Shown: positions 35,447-36,708 of the stretch, piece after piece
How the letters are laid out: each line of letters opens with the position of its first letter
How positions within the stretch are numbered: position 1 is the stretch's first letter
Source of the DNA: a virus
DNA: 36,708 bases
IMG/VR virus record: IMGVR_UViG_3300018083_000074
Coordinates: 1 to 36,708 of that record
Strand: one strand, 5' to 3'
Program-made: the position numbers and the translations under genes
The notes under the pieces: model-generated
Told to the model about the DNA's origin: nothing
Database searches by the model: none
Seen by the model: the letters and a program-made list of their open reading frames with translations, nothing else

Positions 35447-36708
35447 TCAGTTGCTATCGACCGGCTCGGCCTCCCACGCCTCGGCGAGGATCTCGTTCGA
35501 GTCGACCGGCGCCGGGAGCGCCTGGTTGCCCTTGCTCATCGCCCCTCCGAAGATCTGCGAGAGGATCCCGCTACCGCCTGCCGACTCGGTGGTCTGGATC
35601 GTCAGCGTCGAGCGGTTCTCGCTCTGGCGAGCTACCGACTCGGCCTGGGCGAAGAGCCGGTCCATCTCCTTGCCGAGCCGGGGATCCAGCTCGCCACCTG
35701 CAGCTTCCTCGGCGTGGCGCATGAACAGGATCCGCTGCAGCTGGATCTCGTGCACGAGCTGTTGGGCGTCTCGCATCTGCTTGACGGTGCGGATCTGCAC
35801 CGGAATGGCGTAGGCGCAGGCGGCGTCGGTCTCGTAGCCGGGGCAGGTGTGGGCGATGAAGCAGCCGTTGCACTGGCGCAGTGCGTTGGTCGAAACCGTT
35901 GCTACCTCGTGGCCGTTCTCGCCGCTGGCGAAGCTGCTGAGCACCGGTAGCAGCACCCGCTCTCGCTGACGAGGTTCGGGACGGGCGATAGCAACACCGG
36001 TCGAGGTCTCGGACGGTGGCTCGTCACCGTTGTGCGCCGGGGGGATCATTGCTATCCGCTCGTACTGCTGCCACGACAGCAGCGAGAGGCGCACCATCTC
36101 GTCCACGTCGCCGCCTTTGAGCTTCTCGATGTCGCCGCCCATGTTGTTGATCTGGCCGCTGTAGTTGTCCACCGAGGCGCTACGGGCGGTCCTGGGGAAC
36201 TTGCGCACCTTCTTGCCGTCCCACACCTGGAACTCACGGTGCTTCTGCGTGGCGATCCAACCCGCCACGATGGCGTCCGTGATGCACGGCAGAGCGAGGG
36301 CGTCGACCTTCGAGGTGACGCAGTAGAGATGGACCGACGGGTTGCGGGCGACGAACACGTTGAGCGGGATCTGGTTGCGCTTCTCCAGCAGGTCGGCCTC
36401 CTCGATGCAGACGGCCCCGTGCTCGACCATCGCTTCCAGCGCCACGTCGACATCGACCCCGTCCCACAGCGGGATCGCCGTGCCCGGGAATCGACCGCTG
36501 TACTCCATGCCTACTGCGAGCGACGTCTCATCGCCATGCGCTCGCATGATCTCGGCCGCCTTGTCGACGTCCACGGTCTGTGAGGCGTAGAACAGCGTCA
36601 CGAACGGCAGCAGGTCGTCGGGAGCTACCGAGCTGTGGCCGCCGGAGTTGAGCACGGGCCCGAGGTTGAACCCGACCCTGCGCACCTCCAGCTTGGCGAA
36701 CCTCTTGC
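35447..36708 (-). CDS. Large hypothetical protein with Cys cluster (5' end outside window)
   Basis: At least 412 residues, and the frame stays open to the right edge. CNGCFIAHTCPGYETDAAC is a probable zinc cluster near residue 270 of the visible part, followed by a helical segment (MRDAQQLVHEIQLQRILFM) and a Ser/Gly tail. The N-terminal part mentions no recognisable ATPase or portal motif to me. Position next to a probable virion gene suggests a packaging or head-assembly role, unproven. Confidence 0.7.
   Translation of the reverse strand, partial: KRFAKLEVRRVGFNLGPVLNSGGHSSVAPDDLLPFVTLFYASQTVDVDKAAEIMRAHGDETSLAVGMEYSGRFPGTAIPLWDGVDVDVALEAMVEHGAVCIEEADLLEKRNQIPLNVFVARNPSVHLYCVTSKVDALALPCITDAIVAGWIATQKHREFQVWDGKKVRKFPRTARSASVDNYSGQINNMGGDIEKLKGGDVDEMVRLSLLSWQQYERIAMIPPAHNGDEPPSETSTGVAIARPEPRQRERVLLPVLSSFASGENGHEVATVSTNALRQCNGCFIAHTCPGYETDAACAYAIPVQIRTVKQMRDAQQLVHEIQLQRILFMRHAEEAAGGELDPRLGKEMDRLFAQAESVARQSENRSTLTIQTTESAGGSGILSQIFGGAMSKGNQALPAPVDSNEILAEAWEAEPVDSN

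Noticed and set aside
1-36708. Circular closure of the window (terminase left edge joined to right-edge gene)
   Set aside because: A direct join puts the two minus-strand frames out of register, and the right-edge protein does not look like a terminase C terminus.

Overview
This window looks like part of a double-stranded DNA phage (or phage-derived element) of a high-GC actinobacterium. The main evidence is a clear large terminase running off the left edge. Beside it are many short, tightly overlapping genes typical of actinophage accessory regions: KTSC, DUF2786, DUF6011-like, TIGR04338-like and numerous CxxC zinc-knuckle proteins. Long Thr/Ser-Thr linkers and the secreted-domain types at 3.4-10.8 kb resemble Acidimicrobiia proteins, so an Acidimicrobiia host is my best inference; this is not proven. 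I see no integrase, tRNA, rRNA, CRISPR array or insertion sequence. The terminase at the left edge and a 400-residue protein at the right edge are both cut, so the window is a fragment.

Layout. (1) 1-3256, minus strand: a packaging-side operon ending in the large terminase, with a KTSC protein and an HTH protein carrying a histone-H1-like tail. (2) 3376-10827, mostly plus strand: four proteins with signal peptides (two Thr-rich multi-domain proteins and two Ala/Ser/Asn-Gly repeat proteins), interrupted by a minus-strand patch of tiny membrane or exported proteins (5976-6743). (3) 10915-15194, plus strand: an operon of about 15 small overlapping genes. (4) 15195-16155: a convergent, hairpin-rich non-coding region with several copies of the operator palindrome and one small minus gene. 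(5) 16156-33632, minus strand: about 35 genes, mostly small, with a MerR-family regulator, SNF2-type helicase, HExxH metalloprotease, DUF2786 protein and DUF6011-like protein. (6) 33633-36708: a hairpin-rich spacer, a ParB-like gene on plus, and two minus genes of possible virion role.

The most striking property is regulatory. At least 17 genes start 6-7 nt (nearly always exactly 7) downstream of a recognisable -10 hexamer, which implies leaderless mRNAs. In most of these the -35 and spacer are built from copies of CGTTG/CAACG arranged either as the palindrome CAAC-N3-GTTG or as direct repeats ten bases apart. The same palindrome recurs in the non-coding regions. This resembles a dispersed, genome-wide operator system (compare the stoperators of cluster A mycobacteriophages), but with different sequence and architecture. 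A MerR-family gene with a 14-bp perfect palindrome over its own start, and an HTH/H1-like protein, are candidate trans-acting factors. Genes that do not start leaderless often carry a second repeated device: a CCACC-rich intercistronic cassette with AAGGA placed 9-10 nt before ATG.
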